A DNA stretch of 64,000 nt from Sphingomonas melonis (GCF_013409985.1 NZ_JACCBY010000003.1:310001-374000), one strand, 5' to 3'; positions 17,468 to 26,011 are shown, counted from the stretch's first letter. Translations and numbers: made by a program. Notes: generated by a model from the sequence alone, not told the origin.

Positions 17468-20400
17468 ATGCGCAGGGGATCCGTCTGTGGCCGTGCCCGG
17501 AGCTATTGGCTCCTGGTGACCAGTGCCGGTGTCGTGGCGACGCTGATGACGCAGGGCGCTCACGCGCAAACCGCGACCACGTCCGGCCCGCCCGCCAGCC
17601 AGACCGGCGTCCAGGCGGACCCGCCGGCGACGACCAACCGTACCACGCCCGCCGTCCAGCAGGGCGGCAGCTCCACCACTCCGCAGACCGACGCATCGAC
17701 GCAGGCGGTCACCGGCGCCTCCCCCGGTGGCGGCACCGCACAGGATGACGGCGGCGTCGGCCGGCAGGTCTCCTCGGGCGAGGCGCAGCCCGGCGACATC
17801 GTCGTGACCGGCTATCGCCGCTCGTTGGAAGATTCGGCCAACGCCAAGAAGAACGCGACCAACTTCATCGATTCGATCTACGCCGAAGACATCGGCAAGT
17901 TTCCCGATCTCAACCTCGCCGAATCGTTGCAGCGACTGCCCGGCGTGCAGCTCAACCGCGACAACACCGGCGAGGGCACGACGATCAACGTCCGCGGCCT
18001 CAGCGCCGGCTTCACCGTGACGACGCTGAACGGGTTCAACGTCACCACCTCCAGCCAGGGCGTCAACGAAGGGCGCGGGTCGAGCCTCGACATCCTGCCG
18101 TCCGAGCTGTTCCGGCGGGTCACGCTGAGCAAGTCGCCGACCGCCAGCACGGTCGAGGGCGGCACCGCCGGCGTCGTCGACCTGCAGCCGGTGCGCGCCT
18201 TCGACCAGAAGGGGTTCAGCGTCAGCGTGCAGGGGCAGGGCCAGTATCAGGACGCCAACGGCACGACGACGCCACGCGGGGCGGTGATCGTCAGCGACCG
18301 CTGGAAGACCTCGATCGGTGAATTCGGCCTGCTGCTCGGCGGGGCCTATGCGCAGCGCGACTATCGCAGCGAGATCTTCAACACGGTCGGCTACACCACG
18401 CTGAACGTCAATCCGTTCTGCCCGTCGACGCGGACCGGGTGCAATACCGGTAATATCGCCACCGGCGGCTATGGCCGTGGCGCGGGTGCGCTGCTGACGA
18501 CGGTGCCGGGCAACGTGCCCCCCGAACTCGGCCTCGGCGCGGCAGGCTCGCCGCTGTCGATCTGCGGCAACGGCACGCCCGGCGGCACGTCGGGGCTGAG
18601 CTGCCAGGACCTCAGCTACGCGATCGTGCCGCGGCTCGTCCGCGCCGAGCAGATCGTCGGCAACCGCACCCGCAAGACCGGCATGGTCAATTTCGAATAT
18701 CGCCCGACCGAGGCGATCCGCTTCCGCGTCGATGCGATCAAGAGCCAATCGGGCAACGACTTCGGCCAATATGACGTCATGCTGGCGGTGCGCAGCTACA
18801 ACAATACGGTCCCGATCGGCTTTACGCTCGACAAGGATAAGGTGCTGACCGACGGCACCTTTGGCAACGCCTATTTCCTCAACCAGAGCACCGATCAGCA
18901 GAACAGCACTTCGCTGTTCTACCGCTCGCTGGCGGCGGAGTGGGACATCGCCGACAATTTCCGCTTCTCCGCGCAGGTGATGAAGAACAGCGGCCGGTTC
19001 AAGGATTCGCAGCTGCAATATACGATGCAGTCGGCCGCGCCGCGGATCGCGCCCGCCGTCTTCCCCGCCGGCGTGCCGTCGCCCGCGACGCAGCCGGCGT
19101 CCGACCTGACCCCGGTCAACACCGGGCAATATGCGCATTACACCTACAAGCCCGGCGACATCACGCCGTCGATCTCGACCAACATCGACCTGCCCACCTT
19201 CACCAACTGGTCGTGGAACAGCATCTTCCTCGCCGAGAACCGGCAGAAGCTCGACCAGGACGCCTATCGTTTCGATCTGGTCGGCGGCGACGTGCAGAGC
19301 CTGCAATTGTCGACGGGCTTCATGAAGCAGCGGTTCCGGCGCACCATCGCTGGTTGGCAGGCGCTCGATTGCGCCAGCCGCGGCGCGTGCACCAGCACCT
19401 TCACCTCGACCGAACCGTCGATCCAGGAGGTCATCCCCAATTCGGCGATCCCGCAATATCTCACCGAATTGCCCTCGATGCAGCTGTTCAAGGGCGCGCC
19501 GTTCAACGCAGGGCTCAACAACGGCTGGCTGGTGCCCGACTTCGCCAAGATCCGGCAGGCGGTGAACCTCGACTATTTCCGCTACGAGCTCAATCCGGGG
19601 ACCCAGCCGGCCAATTACCTCAACACCTATTCGCCGCGTGTGCTCGAGGAAGACACGGTCGCCGGCTATCTGATGGCGGACGGGCGGATGCAGCTGTTCG
19701 GGCGCGACCTGCGCTTCAACGCCGGCATCCGCTATACCAGCAACCAGCAGGCGGTTGCGGGGCTGGTCAACGACTTCATCCTGATCGGCGGGGCGGGGAC
19801 GCGCAGCGTGCCGCGCTTCACCTCCAAATCGTCCAACTGGCTGCCGAGCCTGAACCTGTCCTATTTCCTCACCGACACGCTGATCGTGCGCGGTGCGGCG
19901 GCGCGGACGGTGACGCGTGCCAATCCGGCGGATCTGTCGCCGCGCTACGAACTCAGCCTCGACGCCGATTCCTACACGATCGGCAATCCGGCGTTGCGGC
20001 CCTTCTATGCCGACAATTTCGACTTCGGTGTCGAATGGTATCCGCGCTCGCGCTCGGTGCTGACGTTCAACGGCTGGTTCAAGAAGATCTACGATTATCC
20101 GTTCGTGCTGCCGTCGCAGGTGCCGTTCTCGCAACTGGGGATCGACCTGACCCGCCTGTCGGACCGTCAGCGCACCGGCCTTGCCAACCTGGGCGGCGGC
20201 AACACCGACAATGCGGTGATCAACGTGCTGCAGCGGCTCAATTCGGATACGGTGATCAACCTGTTCGGCCAGGAATTCCAGTGGATCCAGCCGCTCGACT
20301 TCCTCGTCAAGGGCGTCGGCTTCAACGCCAACGTCACGCAGATCAAGCAATGGCTGAGCGGCGCCGCGGTGCCGGCCGGGTTCAACCCCAATGCCCTGCT

Positions 20401-20734
20401 GTCCGGGCTGGCGCCGTGGACGTACAACGGGACGCTCTACTACGAGACCAAGGATTTCCAGATCCGCATGTCCTACACGCACCGCGACGCCAACATCTCG
20501 AACGTCTGCCCGTGCAACAACATTCCCGGCGACCTCTATACGACGGCGACCGATTACATGGATGCGCAGATCTCGTTCCCGCTGCCCTGGTACAAGCGCC
20601 TGCAATTCACCATTCAGGCGCAGAACCTGCTGAAGCAGGTGCAGTACAACCAATATGAGAACCGCGAATCCCAGCCCGACGGTGCGACCTATGCTGGTCG
20701 CAACTTCGTCGTCGGCCTGCGCGCCAACTTCTGA
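17468..20734 (+). CDS. TonB-dependent receptor, probably for rhamnosylated glycans
   Basis: A 1088-residue outer-membrane transporter. A GGAGAGGG Shine-Dalgarno precedes a signal peptide (residues 1-33, ending GAHAQ). An unusual ~65-residue Thr/Pro/Gly/Gln-rich linker follows, then the TonB box (DIVVTGYRR), the plug (DIGKFPDLNLAESLQRLPGVQLNRD, TINVRGL) and a 22-strand-size barrel ending in VVGLRANF. The long DxGKFPDxNLAE type is typical of sphingomonad and xanthomonad carbohydrate receptors. The divergent GH78 enzyme suggests a rhamnose-containing substrate, which is inference. Confidence 0.93.
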   Translation: MRRGSVCGRARSYWLLVTSAGVVATLMTQGAHAQTATTSGPPASQTGVQADPPATTNRTTPAVQQGGSSTTPQTDASTQAVTGASPGGGTAQDDGGVGRQVSSGEAQPGDIVVTGYRRSLEDSANAKKNATNFIDSIYAEDIGKFPDLNLAESLQRLPGVQLNRDNTGEGTTINVRGLSAGFTVTTLNGFNVTTSSQGVNEGRGSSLDILPSELFRRVTLSKSPTASTVEGGTAGVVDLQPVRAFDQKGFSVSVQGQGQYQDANGTTTPRGAVIVSDRWKTSIGEFGLLLGGAYAQRDYRSEIFNTVGYTTLNVNPFCPSTRTGCNTGNIATGGYGRGAGALLTTVPGNVPPELGLGAAGSPLSICGNGTPGGTSGLSCQDLSYAIVPRLVRAEQIVGNRTRKTGMVNFEYRPTEAIRFRVDAIKSQSGNDFGQYDVMLAVRSYNNTVPIGFTLDKDKVLTDGTFGNAYFLNQSTDQQNSTSLFYRSLAAEWDIADNFRFSAQVMKNSGRFKDSQLQYTMQSAAPRIAPAVFPAGVPSPATQPASDLTPVNTGQYAHYTYKPGDITPSISTNIDLPTFTNWSWNSIFLAENRQKLDQDAYRFDLVGGDVQSLQLSTGFMKQRFRRTIAGWQALDCASRGACTSTFTSTEPSIQEVIPNSAIPQYLTELPSMQLFKGAPFNAGLNNGWLVPDFAKIRQAVNLDYFRYELNPGTQPANYLNTYSPRVLEEDTVAGYLMADGRMQLFGRDLRFNAGIRYTSNQQAVAGLVNDFILIGGAGTRSVPRFTSKSSNWLPSLNLSYFLTDTLIVRGAAARTVTRANPADLSPRYELSLDADSYTIGNPALRPFYADNFDFGVEWYPRSRSVLTFNGWFKKIYDYPFVLPSQVPFSQLGIDLTRLSDRQRTGLANLGGGNTDNAVINVLQRLNSDTVINLFGQEFQWIQPLDFLVKGVGFNANVTQIKQWLSGAAVPAGFNPNALLSGLAPWTYNGTLYYETKDFQIRMSYTHRDANISNVCPCNNIPGDLYTTATDYMDAQISFPLPWYKRLQFTIQAQNLLKQVQYNQYENRESQPDGATYAGRNFVVGLRANF

Positions 20735-20746
20735 GTTCCCCAACCT

Positions 20747-20778
20747 GGGCGGTGCCGCAAGGCGCCGCCCTTATTTTT
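20747..20778 (+). terminator. Intrinsic terminator of the receptor gene
   Basis: GGGCGGTGCC pairs with GGCGCCGCCC (one G-T pair) around a GCAA tetraloop and is followed by TTATTTTT, 12 bp after the receptor stop. Confidence 0.88.
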
Positions 20779-20885
20779 GCGGCCTCTGTTTCGCCACGGC
20801 CATGGCTGCTTGGCGTTAGGGCGACATTCCGCCGATATTGCCGTGGGTTGGCATGGTGGCGGGGCATTGGTGCTAAACTTATGAA

Positions 20886-21292
20886 ATGAATGGCTATTCC
20901 ATAGCGTCGGCTCCATAGCGTCGGCGGGGCGGCGGGTCGTGCTGGTCGAGGAGAATGCGTTTCTCGCTGGCTATCTGGCGACGGTGTTGCGCGAGGCAGG
21001 GCTGGAGGTGTTGGGGCCGGCTGGGTCGGTCGTGGAGGCCAATGCGCTGCTGACAGCGGCGCAGCCGATGCCGGACGCCGCGGTGATCAGCGTCGACGTG
21101 TTCGAGGCGGAGGCGTTCAGCGGCGCCGCGGCGCTGGTCGGCGCCGGCGTGCCGATCCTGTTGACCGCGCGGCGGGCGCAGACGCCCAGGGCGTCGGGAA
21201 TCGCGCATAGCATCCTGATTGCGCCGTTCGCCGGCTATCAGGTGGTCGACCATGTCCGCCGCGTGCTGCAGGCCGCGCCGGCGACGGGATGA
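20886..21292 (+). pseudogene. Receiver-domain protein with a 14-bp duplication that breaks its frame
   Basis: The downstream frame (open from about 20939) encodes a single receiver-like domain: VVLVEENAFLAGYLATVLREAG, then ISVDVFEAEAFSGAAAL with a possible phospho-Asp, GVPILLTA and SILIAPFAGYQVV. An ATG at 20886 reads MNGYSIASAP and stops. The cause is an exact tandem copy of a 14-bp word (20898-20911 and 20912-20925). Removing one copy joins MNGYSIASAGRRVVLVEEN in one frame, the natural receiver N-terminus. Translation from GTG 20939 could still give a shortened protein. Confidence 0.6.
20898..20925 (+). repeat. 14-bp direct tandem duplication
   Basis: TCCATAGCGTCGGC occurs twice head to tail with no mismatch. 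Its length is not a multiple of three, so it shifts the frame of the receiver-domain gene. Confidence 0.9.
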
Positions 21293-21295
21293 GCG

Positions 21296-22150
21296 TCAGA
21301 GTGGGCGCCCGGCCTGGCATCGCTCCAGTTCGACCGGATCGTGGGTGCAGGTGACGGTGAGGACATCGCGCTGCGCGATCGAGAGTGCGCGGAGCCGCTC
21401 CTGGTTCGTCATGCGCGCGGTGGCGTCGACCTCCATCAGCCGCTGATAGGCGCGCAGGCCGGGGGTGCAGTGCCGCTTCGCCTGCCGCATCTCGCCGCGG
21501 TAGAAATAGGCGTCGCCGGCGTGGAGCAGCCAGTTGCCGTCGTCCTTGCGGACGGCGACACCGGCATGGCCCCAGGTGTGGCCCGGCAGCGGCACCATCA
21601 GAATCTCGGGCGGCAGGCCGGCGAGGTCGCGCACCGCGTCGAACCCAAACCAGCCTTCGCCGCGAGCGCCATAGGTCTGCCAGCGCTGCACGTCGTTGAA
21701 CTGGCGCGGCCGCCAGCGGTTGCGCGCGACGATCCCGGCACGCGGCCCTGTCGCATCGTCATATTCCCGCTGCATGACGTGGACGGTCGCCTGCGGAAAA
21801 TCCTCAAGCCCGCCAGCATGATCGAAGTCGAGGTGGGTGGTGATTATGTGGCGTACTTCGTGGGTGTGGAATCCCAGGGCTTCGATCTGGCGGACGGCGG
21901 TTTCCCGCTCGTGCAGGCGGATGTTGAGCATCGCCCGCCACGGCAGGGTGATGCGGGGATCGGGATGGCGATGCGGATGGGCGACGTCCTTCAGGCCATA
22001 GCCGGTGTCGACCAGCACCAGCCCGTGCGCATCGGTCTCGATCAACAGGCAGTGGCAGACGATCGTCCCCAGCACGCCGCGGCTGCGGCCGTCGAACAGC
22101 GCGCCGCCGAGCGGGCAATCGGTCCCGCAATTGAGATGGTGGATACGCAA
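21296..22150 (-). CDS. Metallo-beta-lactamase-fold lactonase (AHL lactonase-like)
   Basis: A 284-residue cytoplasmic hydrolase. The TTG start is chosen because AGGAAG lies about 7 bp upstream and the conserved N-terminus (MRIHHLNCGTDCP) starts there. The zinc ligands are in TTHLDFDHAGGL, PLPGHTWGHAG and LLHAGDAYF. The layout MBL-fold with an N-terminal HHLNCGT strand is close to N-acyl-homoserine lactonases of the AiiA/AttM kind, so quorum quenching or general lactone hydrolysis is possible. It has no signal peptide, unlike the exported paralogue at 12 kb. Confidence 0.78.
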   Translation of the reverse strand: MRIHHLNCGTDCPLGGALFDGRSRGVLGTIVCHCLLIETDAHGLVLVDTGYGLKDVAHPHRHPDPRITLPWRAMLNIRLHERETAVRQIEALGFHTHEVRHIITTHLDFDHAGGLEDFPQATVHVMQREYDDATGPRAGIVARNRWRPRQFNDVQRWQTYGARGEGWFGFDAVRDLAGLPPEILMVPLPGHTWGHAGVAVRKDDGNWLLHAGDAYFYRGEMRQAKRHCTPGLRAYQRLMEVDATARMTNQERLRALSIAQRDVLTVTCTHDPVELERCQAGRPL

Positions 22151-22202
22151 TGGCCGCTTCCTCTGCCTGGGGATCGTGTCGCGCGTCAGCGCCGGCGCGG
22201 CA

Positions 22203-22319
22203 TCATTGGTAGCCGCGATTGCCCTCGCGCTCCTCGGCGGCGTCTTCCTGGACCTTCTCCATCTCCTCGGCCTGCTCGTCGGGGCTCGGCGCGTCGGTAT
22301 CGGGATCATGCGTCATCAT
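22203..22319 (-). CDS. 38-residue acidic small protein
   Basis: Two ATGs in tandem follow AAGGAG with a normal spacing and open a 38-codon frame ending in TGA. The peptide (MMTHDPDTDAPSPDEQAEEM, then EKVQEDAAEEREGNRGYQ) is strongly acidic, with a predicted short helix rich in Glu and a polar end. Its good ribosome site, clean frame and position between two same-strand genes argue that it is real. Its function is unknown. Confidence 0.65.
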   Translation of the reverse strand: MMTHDPDTDAPSPDEQAEEMEKVQEDAAEEREGNRGYQ

Positions 22320-22384
22320 CGTCTCCTTCCCGGTCCAACGCCGGGGAGCGACAAGCGATGCAGCGAGATCAATATGTTAGACGG

Positions 22385-22747
22385 TCAGTCCGCCGATAGC
22401 GGTGCGGCGGGATCGCTCACCGCAGCGTCGCCGGGGGCGTCGCCGGTGGCGGGGGGCGCCGCGTAGCTGATCACCCATTGCGGATAGCCGTCCGGCGCCA
22501 TGACGATATCGGCATGGCCGACGGGATCGTCGCCCGTCTCGATCCAGCCGGCGCCATGGCAATGGTCGCAGATCGCGCGCTTGCAGCGGAAGCTGACCAG
22601 GTCGATCTCGGTATTCCACTGGCCGTAGCCGTGGCAGATCGGGCATTTGGCATCGAGCGTGCCATTGCGCGGCTGCAACGGAATGATGTCGAAGGCGTGC
22701 GGGCTGTTCGGTCCGTCGCAATATACGACGTTGCTGGCGTGCGCGAT
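22385..22747 (-). CDS. Small zinc-ribbon protein with no standard start codon
   Basis: The frame encodes a CPICHGYG...CKRAICDHCHGAGW double-knuckle zinc ribbon of the DnaJ-like CxxCxGxG type. The open frame upstream of the first TTG (22678) encodes VVYCDGPNSPHAFDIIPLQP, which looks like real protein. Reading back to the upstream stop there is no ATG, GTG or TTG. A good AAGGAG sits 7 bp before an ATC (22747-22745), which I take as the position of the start. Either ATC initiates, or an ATG has mutated. The function is unknown; nucleic acid or protein binding is possible. Confidence 0.6.
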   Translation of the reverse strand: MAHASNVVYCDGPNSPHAFDIIPLQPRNGTLDAKCPICHGYGQWNTEIDLVSFRCKRAICDHCHGAGWIETGDDPVGHADIVMAPDGYPQWVISYAAPPATGDAPGDAAVSDPAAPLSAD

Positions 22748-22819
22748 CGTTCGTCTCCTTCGGGCAGGTCAGGGGGGCAGGCGCCGGTCGGCGGTGGCCG
22801 GGGCGTGGCGCGTGGACGC

Positions 22820-23041
22820 TCAGTCGGGCATGACCCAGTTGAGTTCGTCCGCCGCCGCCTCGGCCGTCTTGGCGAGATGGCGGACATAGTCCTGGAAGAT
22901 CGGCACGGTGAAGGTGACGATGACGGGATCGGCTTCGGGCTCCTGGAACGTCAGCACGACGAAGCGGGTGCCGGTGTTGTCGATCATCAGGCCGGCTTCC
23001 ATCGCGCCGGGGCCGCTGGGGCTGATTACCACCTCGGCCAT
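22820..23041 (-). CDS. Small hypothetical protein (73 residues)
   Basis: The frame from ATG 23041 gives MAEVVISPSGPGAMEAGLMI followed by NTGTRFVVLTFQEPEADPVI and a C-terminal helix (FQDYVRHLAKTAEAAADELNW). The alternating hydrophobic strands suggest a compact beta fold. No family is recognised. Its Shine-Dalgarno is weak. A longer frame reaches upstream through a REPIN and is not credible as coding. Confidence 0.55.
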   Translation of the reverse strand: MAEVVISPSGPGAMEAGLMIDNTGTRFVVLTFQEPEADPVIVTFTVPIFQDYVRHLAKTAEAAADELNWVMPD

Positions 23042-23210
23042 GGTCAGGCGGCCCGGACGATGGGAGGGGCGGGGCGAAGGATAGGGCAATCTGGCATCGG
23101 ACTCTCCCGGACGGATCGAGCAGGCATAACGCCCTGCCGCCGTTTTTCGCTCATCGGCCAGGCGGAATCGACATTCAAGCTTTGGGCGTGTCGCCTTCCA
23201 ACCCCATTCC

Positions 23211-23315
23211 GTCACCCCGGACTTGTTCCGGGGTCCACTCTGCGGCGGGGAGAAGGGATTGATTTGGCACCATTCTCTTGCGGATGGGTGGACCCCGGAA
23301 CGAGTCCGGGGTGAC
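23211..23315. repeat. REPIN-like palindromic element, copy 1 (105 bp)
   Basis: A 28-bp arm (GTCACCCCGGACTTGTTCCG...GTCCAC) at 23211-23238 and its inverted partner at 23288-23315 enclose 49 bp. Each arm is itself a hairpin (CCCCGGA/TCCGGGG). The flanks (for example the reverse complement of GGTTCGATCGG at about 23333) match the flanks of copies 2 and 3, in opposite orientation. Confidence 0.9.
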
Positions 23316-23397
23316 GGATCTGATGCGGAAACCGATCGAACCTCACCGCCCCAGCGATCTGCAATCGCCCTGCGCGTCGGGGGCATTGGACTGCCGC

Positions 23398-23958
23398 CTA
23401 GTCGGCGGTCTTGCGCAACTTGCCCTGTGAATCCCGCAGCATCCAGAAGCGCGACCAGCCGCGGACACGCGGCAGGATCAGCCAGGTGAGCGCGGCGGTC
23501 AGCACGATCGACGACAGGATCTGTTGCAGCACGCGCGGCAGCGCCGGCAGCGCCCATCCCACGACGCCGCTGACGATCAGCAGCGTCGGGACGACGCCGA
23601 TCCAGGTGACGAGCGCCGTCCGCCACTTCTTCGCGGCGACCTCGCTCGGCAGGGTGAAGCCGACGACCTTGCCGCTGTCCCGCTGATCCAGCCCGACCGA
23701 AAACGCCTCCGCCTCCGCGGCGAGGTCGCGATAGGCGGGCTGCGCCAGCCAGGCCTGCAAGGCGTCGGGCCCGCCGAACTGGAGCAGCAGGTGGTGGAGC
23801 CCGCCCGCCTGATCGAGCCGCACCGCCGCGGCGAACCGGTCGTGCGCCTGCGCGGCGGTGAGCAGGCGGCGCACCCAGGGTTCATAGGCATCCTCCCGTC
23901 CCGGACGCATCACGCGGCTGACGACGAAGGTGGCGGGCATGGGAAACGGCTGGGGCAT
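23398..23958 (-). CDS. Antibiotic-biosynthesis-monooxygenase-like membrane protein
   Basis: The product, about 186 residues from ATG 23958, has an N-terminal ABM-like dimeric ferredoxin-fold domain (ATFVVSRVMRPGREDAYEPW, GGLHHLLLQFGGPDALQAWL). Two transmembrane helices (ALVTWIGVVPTLLIVSGVVG and a second ending ALTWLILPRV) and a short basic tail follow. Fusions of an ABM domain to two C-terminal helices are known in bacteria, with no defined reaction. Alternative starts at 24003 and 23940 cannot be excluded. Confidence 0.7.
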   Translation of the reverse strand: MPQPFPMPATFVVSRVMRPGREDAYEPWVRRLLTAAQAHDRFAAAVRLDQAGGLHHLLLQFGGPDALQAWLAQPAYRDLAAEAEAFSVGLDQRDSGKVVGFTLPSEVAAKKWRTALVTWIGVVPTLLIVSGVVGWALPALPRVLQQILSSIVLTAALTWLILPRVRGWSRFWMLRDSQGKLRKTAD

Positions 23959-24019
23959 GACCTGCCCGACCGATGGGCGGGCGGCAGGTTCCACGCCGCG
24001 CATCAGGCGAGCGTTGCGA

Positions 24020-24226
24020 TCACAGTACGACCGACAGCAGCAACTGGCATTCCTCGTCCGGCGTCAGCGCGCGGCGCGCGTGGCAGGCGGCGCCGACCGC
24101 CTGCCGATAATGGACCGTGCCGAACCGCTCCGCCTCGTCGAAGCTGCACGGCGTCCATTCCTCGGACGGATAACATGCGTCGTAGATCGCACGCGCGGCC
24201 GCGCGTAGCGGGAGGTCCTGCTCCAT
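24020..24226 (-). CDS. Small hypothetical protein (68 residues)
   Basis: ATG at 24226 gives MEQDLPLRAAARAIYDACYP followed by SEEWTPCSFDEAERFGTVHY. It has a pattern of helices with two or three cysteines and no signal peptide. No family is recognised. It lies just upstream of the ABM gene on the same strand. The longer upstream frame lacks support. Confidence 0.5.
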   Translation of the reverse strand: MEQDLPLRAAARAIYDACYPSEEWTPCSFDEAERFGTVHYRQAVGAACHARRALTPDEECQLLLSVVL

Positions 24227-24360
24227 GCCGAGGCTCCTGTTCGTCGCCGGGTCGGCGCGACTCGGCATGCGCCATGCTACGCCGACACGAAGGGCGTTGA
24301 CAAGAACATTGCAAGAACATCGGGCGTGTGCGATAGGGTGCGGCAATGGAGGAGCGCAGC

Positions 24361-24588
24361 ATGATCAACCCGGATGATGGCAGCCCGATCGCGTTCGGAC
24401 GCTGGCTGCTGACGCAACGCGGGCGGGGCGACTGGGTGGACGGGATCGCCGACGCGGCGCGCGCCGACCGCAGCTTTCCGCGCAACGGCGATCCCGAGGC
24501 GGTGCGGGCGCACCTGCGCAGCCAGCAGGCCGATGGCGATGCCTTTGCCGCGCTCGACGATGCCGAAAGCGACTGGCTGAACGGCTGA
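24361..24588 (+). CDS. YozE-like SAM-fold small protein
   Basis: A 75-residue protein from an ATG preceded by GGAGG at 8 bp. The sequence FGRWLLTQRGRGDWVDGIAD, then AARADRSFPRNGDPEAVRAHL, matches the YozE/SCO1671 sterile-alpha-motif-like family: a short helical domain with a conserved F..WL..Q..R...V..LA pattern and a late SFP motif. Its role is unknown in any bacterium. Confidence 0.7.
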   Translation: MINPDDGSPIAFGRWLLTQRGRGDWVDGIADAARADRSFPRNGDPEAVRAHLRSQQADGDAFAALDDAESDWLNG

Positions 24589-24624
24589 GCCGAAGGGTGC
24601 GTGCGACGCGCCCCCCTCACGGGA

Positions 24625-25194
24625 TCAGGCGAGCTTGAGCCCTTCCTTGTTCATCGCGGCGGTGATGTGCTTGTTCTGCTCGTCGGACAGCTGATCGCGC
24701 AGCTTGGGGAACAATTCGTCTTCCTCTTCGCGCATGTGGCTCTCGATCAGGCCGCGGAATTCCTTGAGCTTGGGCAGCCATGCGGGGTCGTTGCGCGGCA
24801 TCTCGGTCAGGTCGAAGAAATACTGCTTCACATAGCCATGTTCGTGATTGAGGTGATCCGCCGCCTCGGTCAGCCCCTGGTCGCGCATCATCGCATAGAC
24901 GACATTCTCTTCCTGGAAGGCGTGCTTGCTGATCGCATGCTTGAGCTGCATCAGCAGGAACGAGCGGCGCGCGGTGGCGTCGTCGTCGGTCGCTTCGAGC
25001 AGGTCGAAGATCTTCAGCGCGGCGGCATGTTCGGCGGCGAGCGCCTTGTCCCATGGCCCGGCGAAGACGGTCGGCGCCTGCACCGCGGCCTTGCGCAGCA
25101 GGTTGGCGAGCAGCCCGGTGGCGATACCTGCCGCCGCGCCGATCGCGATGGTGCGGCGGACGGTGTTCGATTCGGTATTCTGTTGGCTCGTCAT
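24625..25194 (-). CDS. Hemerythrin-domain protein with an N-terminal membrane segment
   Basis: A 189-residue protein. The start MTSQQNTESN follows GGGAG. A hydrophobic stretch (TIAIGAAAGIATGLLANLL) is followed by a hemerythrin HHE-type four-helix bundle with iron-ligand candidates in AAEHAAALKIFDL, SKHAFQEENVVY, NHEHGYVKQYF and ESHMREEEDELF. Such proteins bind a di-iron centre and may sense or buffer O2 or NO. It stands alone on the minus strand. Confidence 0.82.
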   Translation of the reverse strand: MTSQQNTESNTVRRTIAIGAAAGIATGLLANLLRKAAVQAPTVFAGPWDKALAAEHAAALKIFDLLEATDDDATARRSFLLMQLKHAISKHAFQEENVVYAMMRDQGLTEAADHLNHEHGYVKQYFFDLTEMPRNDPAWLPKLKEFRGLIESHMREEEDELFPKLRDQLSDEQNKHITAAMNKEGLKLA

Positions 25195-25371
25195 CGTGCT
25201 CACTCCCACATTCGAAAGCGGCAACGTGCCGTGCTAAGCGGCTGTTCCTGTTGCGATCTGTTAGCATTGTGGGGGTCATCCGGGCCTGCCGATCCGGCGC
25301 TTGCGCGTCTTTTCCGCGCCGTGGATCGTTGCCCACTCCATCCATGCCGGTCCGGCGTGACGCGGGAGACG

Positions 25372-25593
25372 ATGATGCGGTTCGTGCGGATCGAAATGCT
25401 GCCCTCTGGCAAGGCGCTGGTCGATATCGACAAGCTCACCCATGCAATACCCGAAGGCGAGGGCAGCCGCCTGTTCCTCGGCGCGCAGCACCTCGACGTG
25501 CCGCATACGCTCGCCGAGCTGGAGAACGTCCTCGCCGGCCGTGAGCGTACCGACAATGGCGAGAACAGTGCCGCAGGGTTCGGGCTGCGCTAG
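25372..25593 (+). CDS. Small hypothetical protein (73 residues)
   Basis: Two tandem ATGs follow GGGAG. The peptide starts MMRFVRIEMLPSGKALVDID and continues into LFLGAQHLDVPHTLAELENV. The beta-rich start and single helix loosely recall FlbD-like or small regulatory proteins, but I cannot assign it. The coding potential is supported by a good ribosome site and codon use like its neighbours. Confidence 0.5.
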   Translation: MMRFVRIEMLPSGKALVDIDKLTHAIPEGEGSRLFLGAQHLDVPHTLAELENVLAGRERTDNGENSAAGFGLR

Positions 25594-25684
25594 GTTGGCA
25601 TGCGGTCGGGTTCCTTGCCCTGCCGGGGCAGGGCGATGGCCGATGCCGGGGTGGTGAGGTTCGATCGGTTTCCTCATCACCGCC

Positions 25685-25789
25685 GTCGCCCCGGACTCGT
25701 TCCGGGGTCCACCCGGCCGCAAGGGAATGGTGTCAAATCACGCGCTTCTCCCCGCCGCGGAGTGGACCCCGGAACGAGTCCGGGGTGAC
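25685..25789. repeat. REPIN-like palindromic element, copy 2 (105 bp)
   Basis: Arms at 25685-25712 and 25762-25789 with a 49-bp centre. The left arm carries one change (GTCGCC instead of GTCACC). It is the first of two tandem composite units. Confidence 0.9.
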
Positions 25790-25906
25790 GGGTAGGGTCG
25801 GGAGGCGACCGGCTCAAACAGACGTTCTATGCGATAGCCTTCGCCAGGGCAGGGCGATTGCCTATGGCTGGGGTGGTGAGGTTCGATCGGTGTCCTCATC
25901 ATCGCC

Positions 25907-26011
25907 GTCACCCCGGACTCGTTCCGGGGTCCACCCAGCCGCAAGGGAATGGTGTCGAATGAAGCCCTTCTCCCCGCCGCAGGGTGGACCCCGGAACAAG
26001 TCCGGGGTGAC
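25907..26011. repeat. REPIN-like palindromic element, copy 3 (105 bp)
   Basis: Arms at 25907-25934 and 25984-26011 with a 49-bp centre, 222 bp after copy 2 in the same orientation. Confidence 0.9.

Noticed and set aside
17369..20743. A 1124-residue antisense frame across the receptor gene
   Set aside because: It mirrors the codons of the TonB-dependent receptor in high-GC DNA, has no family features and no ribosome site; the sense gene is unmistakable.
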